64,000 nt of DNA from Rhodococcus spongiicola (GTDB lineage Bacteria; Actinomycetota; Actinomycetes; Mycobacteriales; Mycobacteriaceae). The translations under genes and the position numbers were made by a program. Positions within the stretch are counted from its first letter, which is position 1; each line of letters begins with the position of its first letter. The notes beneath the pieces are model-generated. The model saw only the letters and a program-made list of their open reading frames with translations, made no database searches and had not been told where the DNA came from. Positions 21,663 to 29,645 of this stretch are shown here, piece after piece. The stretch lies in contig NZ_RKLN01000003.1 of the NCBI RefSeq assembly GCF_004011835.1, forward strand, positions 558,001-622,000. The letters run 5' to 3'.

Positions 21663-23936
21663 CTACTCAGCAGCGGGCCCCGAGCTACCGGACACATCCG
21701 AAGCCTCGGCTGCGTCCTCCTCGACCGGGATCAGCGAGATCTTGCCGCGGTTGTCGATGTCCGCGATCTCGACGCGGATCTTGGTGCCGACGTTGACGAC
21801 GTCCTCGACCTTCGCGATGCGCTTGCCGTTGCCCAGCTTGGAGATGTGCACCAGTCCGTCGCGGCCCGGGAGCAGCGAAACGAACGCACCGAAGGCGGTC
21901 GTCTTGACGACCGTCCCGAGGAAACGCTCGCCCACCTTGGGCAGCTGCGGGTTGGCGATAGCGTTGATCTTGTCGATCGCAGCCTGCGCGGACGGGCCGT
22001 CGGCGGCACCGACGTAGACCGTGCCGTCGTCCTCGATGGAGATGTTGGCGCCGGTCTCCTCGGTGATCGAGTTGATCATCTTGCCCTTGGGGCCGATGAC
22101 CTCGCCGATCTTGTCCACGGGGACCTTGATGGTCGTGATCCGCGGCGCGTACGGGCTCATCTCGTCCGGGGTAGCGATCGCTTCGGCCATGACCTCGAGG
22201 ATCGTGGTGCGGGCGTCGTGCGCCTGGCTCAGCGCGCCGGCGAGAACCTGCGACGGGATACCGTCGAGCTTCGTGTCGAGCTGCAGGGCCGTGACGAACT
22301 CCTTCGTGCCGGCGACCTTGAAGTCCATGTCGCCGAAGGCGTCTTCGGCGCCGAGGATATCCGTGAGCGCGACGTAGCGGGTCTCGCCGTCGACCTCGTC
22401 GGAGACCAAGCCCATCGCGATGCCGGCCACCGGAGCCTTGAGCGGCACACCGGCGTTGAGCAACGACAGGGTCGAGGCGCACACCGAACCCATCGAGGTG
22501 GAACCGTTGGAGCCCAACGCCTCCGAGACCTGACGGATCGCGTACGGGAACTCCTCCTGGCTCGGGAGAACCGGCACGAGAGCGCGCTCGGCGAGTGCGC
22601 CGTGGCCGATCTCGCGGCGCTTCGGCGAGCCGACGCGCCCGGTCTCACCGGTCGAGTAAGGCGGGAAGTTGTAGTGGTGCATGTAGCGCTTGGTGGTCTC
22701 CGGACCCAGCGAGTCGATCTGCTGCGCCATCTTGACCATGTCCAGGGTGGTAACACCCATGATCTGCGTCTCGCCGCGCTCGAACAACGCGGACCCGTGC
22801 GCACGCGGGATCACCGCGACCTCCGCGGACAGCGACCGGATGTCCGTGATCCCACGGCCGTCGATGCGGAACTGGTCGCGCAGGATACGCTGGCGCACAA
22901 GCTTTTTCGTCAACGATCGGAATGCCGCTCCGATCTCCTTCTCGCGGCCCTCGAACTGCGGGCCGACCTGCTCGAGGACGTCGGCCTTGACCTCGTCGGT
23001 CTTGTCGTCGCGCTCCTGCTTGCCGGCGATGGACAGTGCGTCGGACAGCGCGGCGGACCCGGCGTTCTCGACGGCGGCGTACACGTCATCCTGGTAGGCC
23101 GGGAACAGCGGGTAGTCAGCGGTCGGCTTGGCGGCCTTGACGGCCAGCGCCTGCTGCGCCTCGCACAGGCGGGCGATGAACGGCTTGGCGGCCTCGAGGC
23201 CCTCGGCCACGATCGCCTCGGTCGGCGCCTGCGCGCCGCCGTCGAGCAGGCTGATCACATTCTCGGTGGCCTCCGCCTCGACCATCATGATCGCGACGTC
23301 GGCGTTGTCACCCGAGCCCGAGACGATCCGCCCGGCGACGACCATGTCGAATACGGCGTTCTCGAGCTGCTCGGTGGTGGGAAACGCGACCCACTGACCG
23401 CTCTTGTTCTCCTCGGACGTGATCAGCGCGACGCGCACGCCACCGACGGGACCGGAGAACGGCAGGCCCGCGATCTGGGTGGACGCGGACGCAGCGTTGA
23501 TCGCGACGACGTCGTACAAGTCCTTGGGGTCAAGGCTCAGGACGGTCACGACGACCTGGATCTCGTTGCGCAGGCCGTCGACGAAGGACGGGCGCAGCGG
23601 GCGGTCGATCAGGCGGCAGGTGAGGATCGCGTCGGTCGACGGGCGGCCCTCACGGCGGAAGAACGAGCCGGGGATGCGGCCCGCCGCGTACATGCGCTCT
23701 TCGACATCAACCGTCAGCGGAAAAAAGTCGAAGTGCTCCTTGGGCTGCTTGCTGGCCGTGGTAGCCGACAGCAGCATGGTCTCTTCGTCCAGGTAGGCGG
23801 CCACGGAGCCGGCAGCCTGCTGCGCGAGACGTCCCGTTTCGAAACGGATGGTGCGTGTGCCGTAGCTTCCGTTGTCGATGACGGCGACGGATTCGAACAC
23901 GCCCTTTTCGACCTCGATTGCGGAATTGTCTGTCAT
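21663..23936 (-). CDS. pnp: Polyribonucleotide nucleotidyltransferase (PNPase)
   Basis: 757 aa from ATG 23936. Two RNase PH domains (about 15-240 and 350-570) are linked by a helical domain. The catalytic second domain has [14 protein letters not shown] and [16 protein letters not shown] domain ([20 protein letters not shown]) and an S1 domain ([28 protein letters not shown]) follow. It degrades RNA 3'-5' by phosphorolysis and can synthesise tails. An acidic Ser-rich tail ends it. The long hairpin in its leader suggests processing-based autoregulation. Confidence 0.97.
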   Translation of the reverse strand: MTDNSAIEVEKGVFESVAVIDNGSYGTRTIRFETGRLAQQAAGSVAAYLDEETMLLSATTASKQPKEHFDFFPLTVDVEERMYAAGRIPGSFFRREGRPSTDAILTCRLIDRPLRPSFVDGLRNEIQVVVTVLSLDPKDLYDVVAINAASASTQIAGLPFSGPVGGVRVALITSEENKSGQWVAFPTTEQLENAVFDMVVAGRIVSGSGDNADVAIMMVEAEATENVISLLDGGAQAPTEAIVAEGLEAAKPFIARLCEAQQALAVKAAKPTADYPLFPAYQDDVYAAVENAGSAALSDALSIAGKQERDDKTDEVKADVLEQVGPQFEGREKEIGAAFRSLTKKLVRQRILRDQFRIDGRGITDIRSLSAEVAVIPRAHGSALFERGETQIMGVTTLDMVKMAQQIDSLGPETTKRYMHHYNFPPYSTGETGRVGSPKRREIGHGALAERALVPVLPSQEEFPYAIRQVSEALGSNGSTSMGSVCASTLSLLNAGVPLKAPVAGIAMGLVSDEVDGETRYVALTDILGAEDAFGDMDFKVAGTKEFVTALQLDTKLDGIPSQVLAGALSQAHDARTTILEVMAEAIATPDEMSPYAPRITTIKVPVDKIGEVIGPKGKMINSITEETGANISIEDDGTVYVGAADGPSAQAAIDKINAIANPQLPKVGERFLGTVVKTTAFGAFVSLLPGRDGLVHISKLGNGKRIAKVEDVVNVGTKIRVEIADIDNRGKISLIPVEEDAAEASDVSGSSGPAAE

Positions 23937-24129
23937 CTGCTTTTCTTCTCTTCCCTCTCGTCTTTGCCGGTCCGCACGGGCAGCGCGACTGTCCTGGTCA
24001 CGGCTGCGCACGCCGCACATCGCGGAGGCGGCCGTCGATCGAAGCCGGCCGGATCGACATCCGGAGGGCCACTACCGAAGACCGACGCCACGGCTGTGAG
24101 CGCGGGGCGGCGGTGGTGGTGGTGCAAAT

Positions 24130-24200
24130 ACCGATAGCCAACGAGGCCAGTCTAAGCATCAATACGTGCAAGCCGGGTACAAGCCTCGCTGGCTATCGGT
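24130..24200 (-). promoter_or_regulatory. Long 18-bp hairpin in the rpsO-pnp leader
   Basis: ACCGATAGCCAACGAGGC (24130-24147) and GCCTCGCTGGCTATCGGT (24183-24200) pair over 18 positions with one mismatch or wobble, around a 35-nt loop. It lies 66 nt after the rpsO stop and about 190 nt before pnp. In E. coli a double-stranded leader between rpsO and pnp is cut by RNase III and starts PNPase autoregulation; this could be the actinobacterial equivalent. The 330-nt gap 23937-24266 contains no gene. Confidence 0.7.
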
Positions 24201-24208
24201 GTGGCCGC

Positions 24209-24232
24209 GTACGGCGAATCGATCCGCCGTAC
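24209..24232 (-). terminator. Hairpin just after rpsO
   Basis: GTACGGCG and CGCCGTAC form a perfect 8-bp stem with an 8-nt loop, 34 nt past the rpsO stop. It has no U-tract. It may terminate most rpsO transcripts or mark the rpsO 3' end, upstream of the larger hairpin before pnp. Confidence 0.5.
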
Positions 24233-24266
24233 CCGGACTCGACGGGACTGTCGTATGCCGCCCGCC

Positions 24267-24536
24267 TTATCGGCGCAAACCGAGACGCTGGATCAGCGAG
24301 CGGTAGCGGTTGATGTCGACCTTCTGAACGTACTTGAGCAGACGACGACGACGTCCGACCAGCAGCAGCAGGCCGCGGCGGGAGTGGTGGTCGTGCTTGT
24401 GCTGCTTCAGGTGCTCGGTGAGATCGACGATGCGCTTGGTGAGCAGAGCCACCTGCGCCTCCGGCGAACCGGTGTCGGTCTCGTGCAGTCCGTACTCGCC
24501 GAGGATCTGCTTCTTCTGCTCGGTGGTCAATGCCAC
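24267..24536 (-). CDS. rpsO: 30S ribosomal protein S15
   Basis: 89 aa, the standard S15 length, from a GTG start with AGGAG eight bases upstream. [40 protein letters not shown] and [12 protein letters not shown] are the conserved helices binding 16S rRNA in the central domain. It lies between ribF and pnp on one strand, the usual actinobacterial order. Confidence 0.97.
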   Translation of the reverse strand: MALTTEQKKQILGEYGLHETDTGSPEAQVALLTKRIVDLTEHLKQHKHDHHSRRGLLLLVGRRRRLLKYVQKVDINRYRSLIQRLGLRR

Positions 24537-24671
24537 TTGATGCACTCCTGTAACTGACGTCCGCGCGCATGGAAATCGGCTCACCGGTGACGACCGGATG
24601 CCCGACGGGTGCAGCCGCCGCGAACCGCAGCACACACCAGCAGGCGATGCTACCAGGTGCGCCACACCGTT

Positions 24672-24742
24672 CAGTCCGGCGCTGCCTCGGTGTTGTCAGT
24701 TCGGCGCTGCCTCGGCGCTGTCAGTTCGGCGCTGCCTCGGTG
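24672..24742 (-). repeat. Three 25-bp tandem copies of the ribF 3' end
   Basis: Copies start at 24672, 24697 and 24722 on the plus strand, each beginning CAGTYCGGCGCTGCCTCGG. The third copy lies inside ribF and encodes its last residues Glu-Ala-Ala-Pro-Asn and the stop; the other two are downstream of the stop. The end of the gene has thus been duplicated twice by slippage without changing the protein. Confidence 0.85.
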
Positions 24743-25692
24743 AGGATCTTTCGCGCCTTCTCCGCGTCCCGGCCCATTTCCTCGATGAGCGCGTCGGCGG
24801 AGTCGAACTTCTCCATGCCCCGCACCCGCTCGACGAAGTCGACCGCGACGTGCTGGCCGTACAGGTCGGCTTCGTGGTCGAGCACGAACGCTTCGACGGT
24901 ACGAGCGCGGCCGGAGAAAGTCGGGTTGGAGCCGACGGACACCGCGGCCCTGTAGCGCCGCCCCGGCTCGACCGTGCCCTCCACCGGGCCCGAGCCCAGC
25001 ACGGTGAACCACGCCGCGTACACACCGTCCGCGGGAATCGCCGCGTACATCGGGGGCACGATGTTCGCAGTCGGAAAGCCCAGACCCCGGCCGCGGCCGT
25101 CGCCGTGCACGACGACACCCTCGACGCGATGCGGCCGCCCGAGCGCCTCCGCAGCGGCCGCGACGTCACCCGCATCCACACACGAGCGGATGTAGGTCGA
25201 CGAGAAGGTCACCGCGTGCTCGGCGAGCAGGCTGACGCCGTCGACGGCGAACCCGAACCGGGCGCCCATCTCCCGCAAGACGTCGATGTCACCGGCGGCC
25301 TTGCGTCCGAACGTGAAGTTCTCGCCGACGACGACCTCCGCGACGTGGAGACGTTCGACCAGGATCTCGTGTACGTAACGTTCCGGGGAGAACTTCATGA
25401 ACTCGGGCGTGAACGGCATTACGAAGAACACGTCGGCGCCCAGCGCCTCCACCAGTTCGGCACGCCGCGGCAAGGTCGTCAACTGTGCTGGGTGACTGCC
25501 GGGACGCACCACCTCCGCCGGGTGCGGATCGAATGTCATCAGGACACTGGACATTCCACGCTCCGCAGCAGCGTCGACCGCACGTGAAATCAACTGCGCG
25601 TGCCCTCGGTGCACGCCGTCGAAAACGCCGATCGTCAGGACGCAACGCCCCCAGTCTGCTGGCACATCGTCCAGACCTCGCCATCTCTGCAC
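24721..25692 (-). CDS. ribF: Bifunctional riboflavin kinase / FAD synthetase
   Basis: 323 aa from GTG 25692, chosen because mycobacterial RibF begins QRWRG at this point; an in-frame GTG at 25713 would add seven residues. The N-terminal nucleotidyltransferase domain has GVFDGVHRGHAQLI, the central part STYIRSCV, and the C-terminal kinase GLGFPTANI. It makes FMN and FAD, needed here by ThyX, Nuo and several flavoproteins. It sits between rpsO and the divergent mntR. No clear ribosome binding site precedes either start. Confidence 0.95.
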   Translation of the reverse strand: MQRWRGLDDVPADWGRCVLTIGVFDGVHRGHAQLISRAVDAAAERGMSSVLMTFDPHPAEVVRPGSHPAQLTTLPRRAELVEALGADVFFVMPFTPEFMKFSPERYVHEILVERLHVAEVVVGENFTFGRKAAGDIDVLREMGARFGFAVDGVSLLAEHAVTFSSTYIRSCVDAGDVAAAAEALGRPHRVEGVVVHGDGRGRGLGFPTANIVPPMYAAIPADGVYAAWFTVLGSGPVEGTVEPGRRYRAAVSVGSNPTFSGRARTVEAFVLDHEADLYGQHVAVDFVERVRGMEKFDSADALIEEMGRDAEKARKILTEAAPN

Positions 25693-25791
25693 AGGTGGCA
25701 GCCTAGTGGCCACCGCGGAGGCCGGTCACGTCCGGGACAGACCGGTCACGCCCGAGACAGCGGGAGTTGACGTGTGTCCCGAGTGGCTGTT

Positions 25792-25807
25792 GCCTAAGCT
25801 CGTAGGC
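25792..25807 (+). promoter_or_regulatory. Dyad and -10 element at the mntR start (leaderless promoter candidate)
   Basis: GCCTA (25792-25796) and TAGGC (25803-25807) form an inverted repeat directly before the GTG at 25808. TAAGCT (25795-25800) fits a TANNNT -10 seven bases before that GTG, suggesting leaderless transcription. No ribosome binding site is visible. CCTAA/TTAGG-like half sites are typical of DtxR-family operators, so autoregulation is plausible. Confidence 0.45.
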
Positions 25808-26524
25808 GTGGCAACTCAGAAGTCAGACGCACACACCCCGAGCGAGGTGCCCCACCCGCAGACCCTGTCCTCGGTGGCACAGGACTACCTCAAGGTGATC
25901 TGGACAGTCCAGGAGTGGTCGGGCGAGCGTGTCTCGACCAAGCTGCTGTCCGAGAAGATCGGGGTGTCGGCGTCCACGGTCTCCGAGGCGATCCGCAAGC
26001 TGTCCGACCAGGGCCTGGTCGATCACGCCCGCTACGGATCGATCGCGCTCACGGACGCCGGTCGAGCAGCCGCCGTGTCCATGGTCCGCCGACACCGACT
26101 GATCGAGACATTTCTCGTCAACGAGCTCGGCTACGGCTGGGACGAGGTCCACGACGAGGCCGAGGTGCTCGAGCACGCGGTCTCCGAACGCATGATCAAC
26201 CGAATGGACGTCAAGCTGGGTTTCCCCGAGCGCGACCCGCACGGCGATCCGATTCCGGCAGCCGACGGCTCGGTGCCCACGCCACCTGCCCGTCAGCTCA
26301 GCGACTTTCAGGACGGCGACTCGGGTCGCGTCGCGCGCATCTCCGACGCCGATCCGGCCATGCTCCGCTACTTCGACTCGGTCGGTATCGCGCTCGACAC
26401 CGAGATCACGGTCGTCGAGCGGCGCGACTTCGCCGGCACTGTGTCGATTCGGCTCGGCGCCGATCCCGCCTGTGACACCGTCGACCTCGGTAACCCTGCC
26501 GCACAGGCCATCTGGCTCGTCTAG
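25808..26524 (+). CDS. mntR: DtxR/MntR-family metal-dependent repressor (manganese type)
   Basis: 238 aa from GTG 25808. The winged helix is residues about 18-75 (AQDYLKVIWTVQEW, VSTKLLSEKIGVSASTVSEAIRKL). The dimerisation/metal region is VRRHRLIETFLVNELGYGWDEVHDEAEVLEHAVSE, and an SH3-like FeoA domain (GRVARISDADPAMLRYFDSVGI) is C-terminal. High similarity to M. tuberculosis SirR/MntR (Rv2788), including HGDPIP and PTPPARQL, and the same place beside ribF. It should repress Mn uptake when Mn is high, complementing the riboswitch-controlled TerC exporter. Confidence 0.9.
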   Translation: MATQKSDAHTPSEVPHPQTLSSVAQDYLKVIWTVQEWSGERVSTKLLSEKIGVSASTVSEAIRKLSDQGLVDHARYGSIALTDAGRAAAVSMVRRHRLIETFLVNELGYGWDEVHDEAEVLEHAVSERMINRMDVKLGFPERDPHGDPIPAADGSVPTPPARQLSDFQDGDSGRVARISDADPAMLRYFDSVGIALDTEITVVERRDFAGTVSIRLGADPACDTVDLGNPAAQAIWLV

Positions 26525-26828
26525 GCTCGGTGCGCACGGCACTTCCGAGCTTCTGGACGACTACGACGGCTTCCTCACCCCAACGGATCTGGACTACTGG
26601 AATCCCTTCGTCAACCAGAACCGGCTGACGTCACCCTTCGGGACGAGTACCCGCATCGTGTGCACCAGCTTCCACGGGGTGCTGCTGGATTGCTGGCAGG
26701 CCGACCGTCAGGGCAACCCCCACAAGTTGGTCCAGCTACCGCGCAATTACCCGGGCTCGACAGGGTCGAGCCAGCCCGGCGGTGGGCCGAGCCGCTTCGT
26801 CTACCCTGGCTTCATTCCCGGGATCTAG
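26525..26828 (+). pseudogene. Probable 5'-truncated remnant of an uncharacterised gene
   Basis: The frame directly after mntR encodes a protein-like segment: ELLDDYDGFLTPTDLDYW, NRLTSPFGTSTRIVCTSFHG, CWQADRQGNPHKLVQLP and a final FVYPGFIPGI. Its composition and codon use look coding. Between the mntR stop and this segment the frame has no ATG, GTG or TTG; the only earlier ATG (26472) lies within mntR in another frame. The simplest reading is a gene that lost its 5' end; a rare start codon is the alternative. Function not recognised. Confidence 0.4.
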
Positions 26829-26847
26829 CCGAGTACCGGGGCGTCAC

Positions 26848-27783
26848 TCACTGCAGCGTCGCCGGTCGCAGCACCATCACCGAGCCCGCTCGCTTGCCGC
26901 GTTCCTCGACGAGCGCGATGGTATGTCCGCTCGGGTCGATCGCGGCGTAGATGCCCTTCATGCCGATCGGTTCGAGCCAGCGCCCGTGGCTGAGCGACTC
27001 GGCCTCGCCCGCGCTGATCTGCCGATGCGGAAACGCAGTCTGCGCCGCTTGATCGATGTCGAGACTGACGCTCGGGTCCTCGGAGAGCTGTTCGAGGGTG
27101 CGAGCCTGCTCGAGCGTGAACGGCCCGACAGCGGTGCGGCGCAGTGCGGTCAGATGACCGCCGACGCCGAGAGCTGCGCCGAGGTCACGTGCGAGTGCGC
27201 GGATGTAGGTGCCGGACGAGCAGTCGACCTCGACGTCCAGGTCCACGAATTTCTCAGCGGCGCCGTGCACATCACGTCGTGCGAGGACTTCGAACCGGGA
27301 GACGGTGACCGGGCGCGCAGCCAGTTTCACGTCCTCGCCGGCACGGACCATCGCGTAGGCCCTCTTGCCGTCGACCTTGATCGCACTGACCCGCGCCGGG
27401 ACCTGTTCGATGTCGCCGGTGAGCCGGGTGATCTCGGACGCGATCTGCTCGCCGGTGATCCCGGACGCGTCCGCCGCCGAGAGGGTTTCGCCCTCGGCGT
27501 CGTCTGTCGTCGTGGCCTGCCCGAGCCGGATCGTGGCACTGTACGACTTGGTGGTCAGCGCCAGCAGACCCAGCAGCTTCGTGGCCCGTTCCACACCGAG
27601 GATCAGCACCCCGGTCGCCATCGGGTCGAGGGTTCCGGCATGCCCGACCTTGCGGGTGTTGAGCAGCTTCCGACACCGGGAGACGACGTCGTGGCTGGTC
27701 ATACCGGGATCCTTGTCGACGATCAGCAGACCGGCGCCGACAAGGCCGGAGGACGGATTCTTGGACTTGGGCACGTGGTCCAA
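26848..27783 (-). CDS. truB: tRNA pseudouridine(55) synthase
   Basis: 311 aa. Catalytic Asp53 lies in KVGHAGTLDPMATGVL; GLLIVDKDPGMTSHDVV, KSYSATIRLG and SSGTYIRALARDLG are the other TruB blocks. It converts U55 in the T-loop of tRNAs to pseudouridine. Start is ATG 27783, or GTG three codons later. It is the last gene of pptH-pptT-truB, conserved with Rv2793c-Rv2795c. Confidence 0.96.
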   Translation of the reverse strand: MDHVPKSKNPSSGLVGAGLLIVDKDPGMTSHDVVSRCRKLLNTRKVGHAGTLDPMATGVLILGVERATKLLGLLALTTKSYSATIRLGQATTTDDAEGETLSAADASGITGEQIASEITRLTGDIEQVPARVSAIKVDGKRAYAMVRAGEDVKLAARPVTVSRFEVLARRDVHGAAEKFVDLDVEVDCSSGTYIRALARDLGAALGVGGHLTALRRTAVGPFTLEQARTLEQLSEDPSVSLDIDQAAQTAFPHRQISAGEAESLSHGRWLEPIGMKGIYAAIDPSGHTIALVEERGKRAGSVMVLRPATLQ

Positions 27784-27799
27784 TTCTGCCAGCCGCGGC

Positions 27800-28471
27800 T
27801 CAGCTCACCGAAATGGCGGTGACGATCAGCCCGTCCGACACGAGCCAGCGGCCGTCGAAACTCGCCAGCGGCGGACCACCGTCAGTGGTCTCGCCTGGCA
27901 CCAGCAGCTTCGAGCGGAATGAGCCCGAAGTGCGGTCAGCTCCCTCGGTGCCGCCGGTGAACGTGATGTTCGCGTCCTCGAATCCGAGCCAGCGACCGGT
28001 CAACGGGAACCACGCCTTGTACGTCGCCTCCTTGGCGCAGAACAGGAGTCGGTCCCAGTGCACCACCGTCGGATCGACAGTGCCGAGCCATTCCCGCTCC
28101 TCCTGCAGGCTGACTGCATCGAGAACTCCGTTGGGCAGCGCTGCGTTCGGCTCGGCATCGATGCCGACCGAACGCACCTGCATCGCATAGCCGACCACCG
28201 CTCCGCGGTAGCCGTCGCAGTGCGTCAGGCTCCCGACGATTCCCTTCGGCCACACGGGAGAACCCTTGTCGCCCCGCAAAATCGGGCCCGGCTCCACCCC
28301 GAGGTCGGCCATCGCAACTCGCGCACAGTGACGGGCTCCGATGAACTCCCGGCGGCGCTTGTCGACCGCACGGGCGATCAGCGACTCCTCCTGCGGGTGT
28401 GGCCGCAGCCCCGGAGGGTCCTCGAACAATTCTGACGAGGCAACCCCGGCTGGCAGTATTTGCTCGATCAA
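27800..28471 (-). CDS. pptT: 4'-phosphopantetheinyl transferase (PptT-type)
   Basis: 223 aa from TTG 28471, which has GGGGAG just upstream; longer frames run antisense through pptH. Sfp-type motifs are VRSVGIDAEP (Asp105, Glu107) and FCAKEATYKAWFPLTGRWLGFEDA (Lys147-Glu148, Lys152). It transfers phosphopantetheine from CoA to carrier proteins of polyketide synthases, peptide synthetases and mycolate enzymes. It is very close to M. tuberculosis PptT (Rv2794c). It probably activates the modular synthase beginning at 61814. It lies 16 nt before truB and 47 nt after pptH. Confidence 0.93.
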   Translation of the reverse strand: MIEQILPAGVASSELFEDPPGLRPHPQEESLIARAVDKRRREFIGARHCARVAMADLGVEPGPILRGDKGSPVWPKGIVGSLTHCDGYRGAVVGYAMQVRSVGIDAEPNAALPNGVLDAVSLQEEREWLGTVDPTVVHWDRLLFCAKEATYKAWFPLTGRWLGFEDANITFTGGTEGADRTSGSFRSKLLVPGETTDGGPPLASFDGRWLVSDGLIVTAISVS

Positions 28472-28482
28472 TCCAACTCCCC

Positions 28483-28516
28483 TGTGTTTCCGGGACAACT
28501 GTGTTTCCGGGACAAC
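28483..28516 (-). repeat. Two 17-bp tandem repeats in the pptH-pptT gap
   Basis: TGTGTTTCCGGGACAAC occurs at 28483-28499 and exactly again at 28500-28516, filling most of the 47-nt gap between the pptH stop and the pptT start. It lengthens the spacing between two otherwise tightly linked genes and so may tune their coupling. Confidence 0.85.
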
Positions 28517-28518
28517 GA

Positions 28519-29442
28519 TCAGCGCTGAGCACGCATGCGCTCGTACTCCGCTTCCTGCTCGGCTGTGATCTTGAAGTGCCCACCGAACTTGTTGAGCGTT
28601 CCAGGCGCATACTCGGGCACAGGGAGGATCTGGCGCAAGAGCTTCTCGGGCAGGCCTCGTCGCTGCCACTCCCGTGGGTAGCCGAGCGAGACCTCCTCGA
28701 AGCGGACCCCGTCGTAGTAGGTGGTCCGCGGAATGTGGAGGTGTCCGTACACGCTGCACACAGCGTTGTAGCGGGTGTGCCAGTCGGCGGTCTCCACGGT
28801 GCCGCACCACAGCGAGAACTCCGGGTAGTAGAGCACCTCGGTGGGCTGGCGGACCAGCGGAAAATGATTGACCAGGACAGTCGGTACCGAAGGATCGAGC
28901 GCGTCGAGTCGCTTCCGGGTCTGTTCGAGGCGGGCCCGACACCACGCATCCCGCGTAGCGTACGGCTCCGCCGACAGCAGGAACTCGTCGGTGGCGACCA
29001 CATTCTTCTCCCGCGCGATGCGCAGACCGTCCTCCTTGCCGGTGGCACCGGTCGGCAGGAACGTGTAGTCGTACAGCAGGAACATCGGCACGATCGTGGC
29101 CGGTCCGCCCTCGCCCTCCCACACCGGATACGGGTCTTCCGGGGTCAGCACACCGATCTCACGACACATGTCGACGAGGTAGTCGTATCGCGCCTTGCCG
29201 TGCATCTGCACGGGATCCTTCGCCGTGGTCCACAGTTCATGGTTGCCAGGGACCCACACGACCTTCGCGAACCGACTCTTCAGCAACGTCAGCGCCCAAC
29301 GGATGTCGTCGGTCTTCTCCGAGACGTCGCCCGCGACGATCAACCAGTCCTCGGGCGATTCCGGGAAGATCTCCTCGGTAATCGGTCGGTTTCCCCGATG
29401 TCCGACGTGCGTGTCGCTCACCGCGAACAGCTTGCCTGCCAC
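28519..29442 (-). CDS. pptH: PptH-like phosphopantetheinyl hydrolase (calcineurin-type phosphoesterase)
   Basis: 307 aa. Metallophosphoesterase motifs in order: SDTH (9-12), AGDVSEKTDD (37-46), VPGNHE (64-69), VLVNHFPL and VYGHLH near residue 230. The neighbour and length match M. tuberculosis Rv2795c, described as PptH, which removes phosphopantetheine from acyl carrier proteins and opposes PptT. Having both in one operon sets the level of carrier-protein activation. Start ATG 29442. Confidence 0.88.
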   Translation of the reverse strand: MAGKLFAVSDTHVGHRGNRPITEEIFPESPEDWLIVAGDVSEKTDDIRWALTLLKSRFAKVVWVPGNHELWTTAKDPVQMHGKARYDYLVDMCREIGVLTPEDPYPVWEGEGGPATIVPMFLLYDYTFLPTGATGKEDGLRIAREKNVVATDEFLLSAEPYATRDAWCRARLEQTRKRLDALDPSVPTVLVNHFPLVRQPTEVLYYPEFSLWCGTVETADWHTRYNAVCSVYGHLHIPRTTYYDGVRFEEVSLGYPREWQRRGLPEKLLRQILPVPEYAPGTLNKFGGHFKITAEQEAEYERMRAQR

Positions 29443-29492
29443 ACCCCTACCCTTTCGTCTGTCGCATCTGCAGATCCGTGCCGGCGATCATC

Positions 29493-29548
29493 CGCAACCC
29501 CATGAACGCAAAACCATGACCGCAAACCCATGACCGCAAACCCATGAA
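29493..29548. repeat. Four 14-bp tandem repeats between nrnA and pptH
   Basis: Four contiguous copies (29493, 29507, 29521, 29535) of a unit close to CGCAAACCCATGAC. The 14-bp period would break any reading frame, so the region is non-coding. It lies in the 203-bp gap between the nrnA stop and pptH start, where mycobacterial relatives carry other genes. No hairpin or promoter was recognised there. Confidence 0.85.
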
Positions 29549-29645
29549 CACGGTAAGCCCCGTCCAGATTCCGACCGGCCCGATGACGCGACGTGGGCTC
29601 ACGTCGGTCCTCGACGGAACATGCCCGCCAGTGGTCGCCGTCAAG

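Noticed and set aside
21657-24137. Very long + strand open frame opposite pnp
   Set aside because: It is the antisense shadow of a full-length PNPase in high-GC DNA; its translation is Arg/Asp/Leu-rich with no motif, and pnp has all family domains.
26472-26524. ATG inside the mntR 3' end as the start of the downstream segment
   Set aside because: It would overlap mntR by 53 nt in another frame, has no ribosome binding site, and its first residues look like shadow sequence.
28472-29122. N-terminal extension of the pptT frame
   Set aside because: It runs out of frame through pptH; the TTG at 28471 has a ribosome binding site and gives the family length.
29493-29548. Short repeats considered as a CRISPR array
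   Set aside because: The 14-bp units are contiguous with no spacers, and no cas genes are present.
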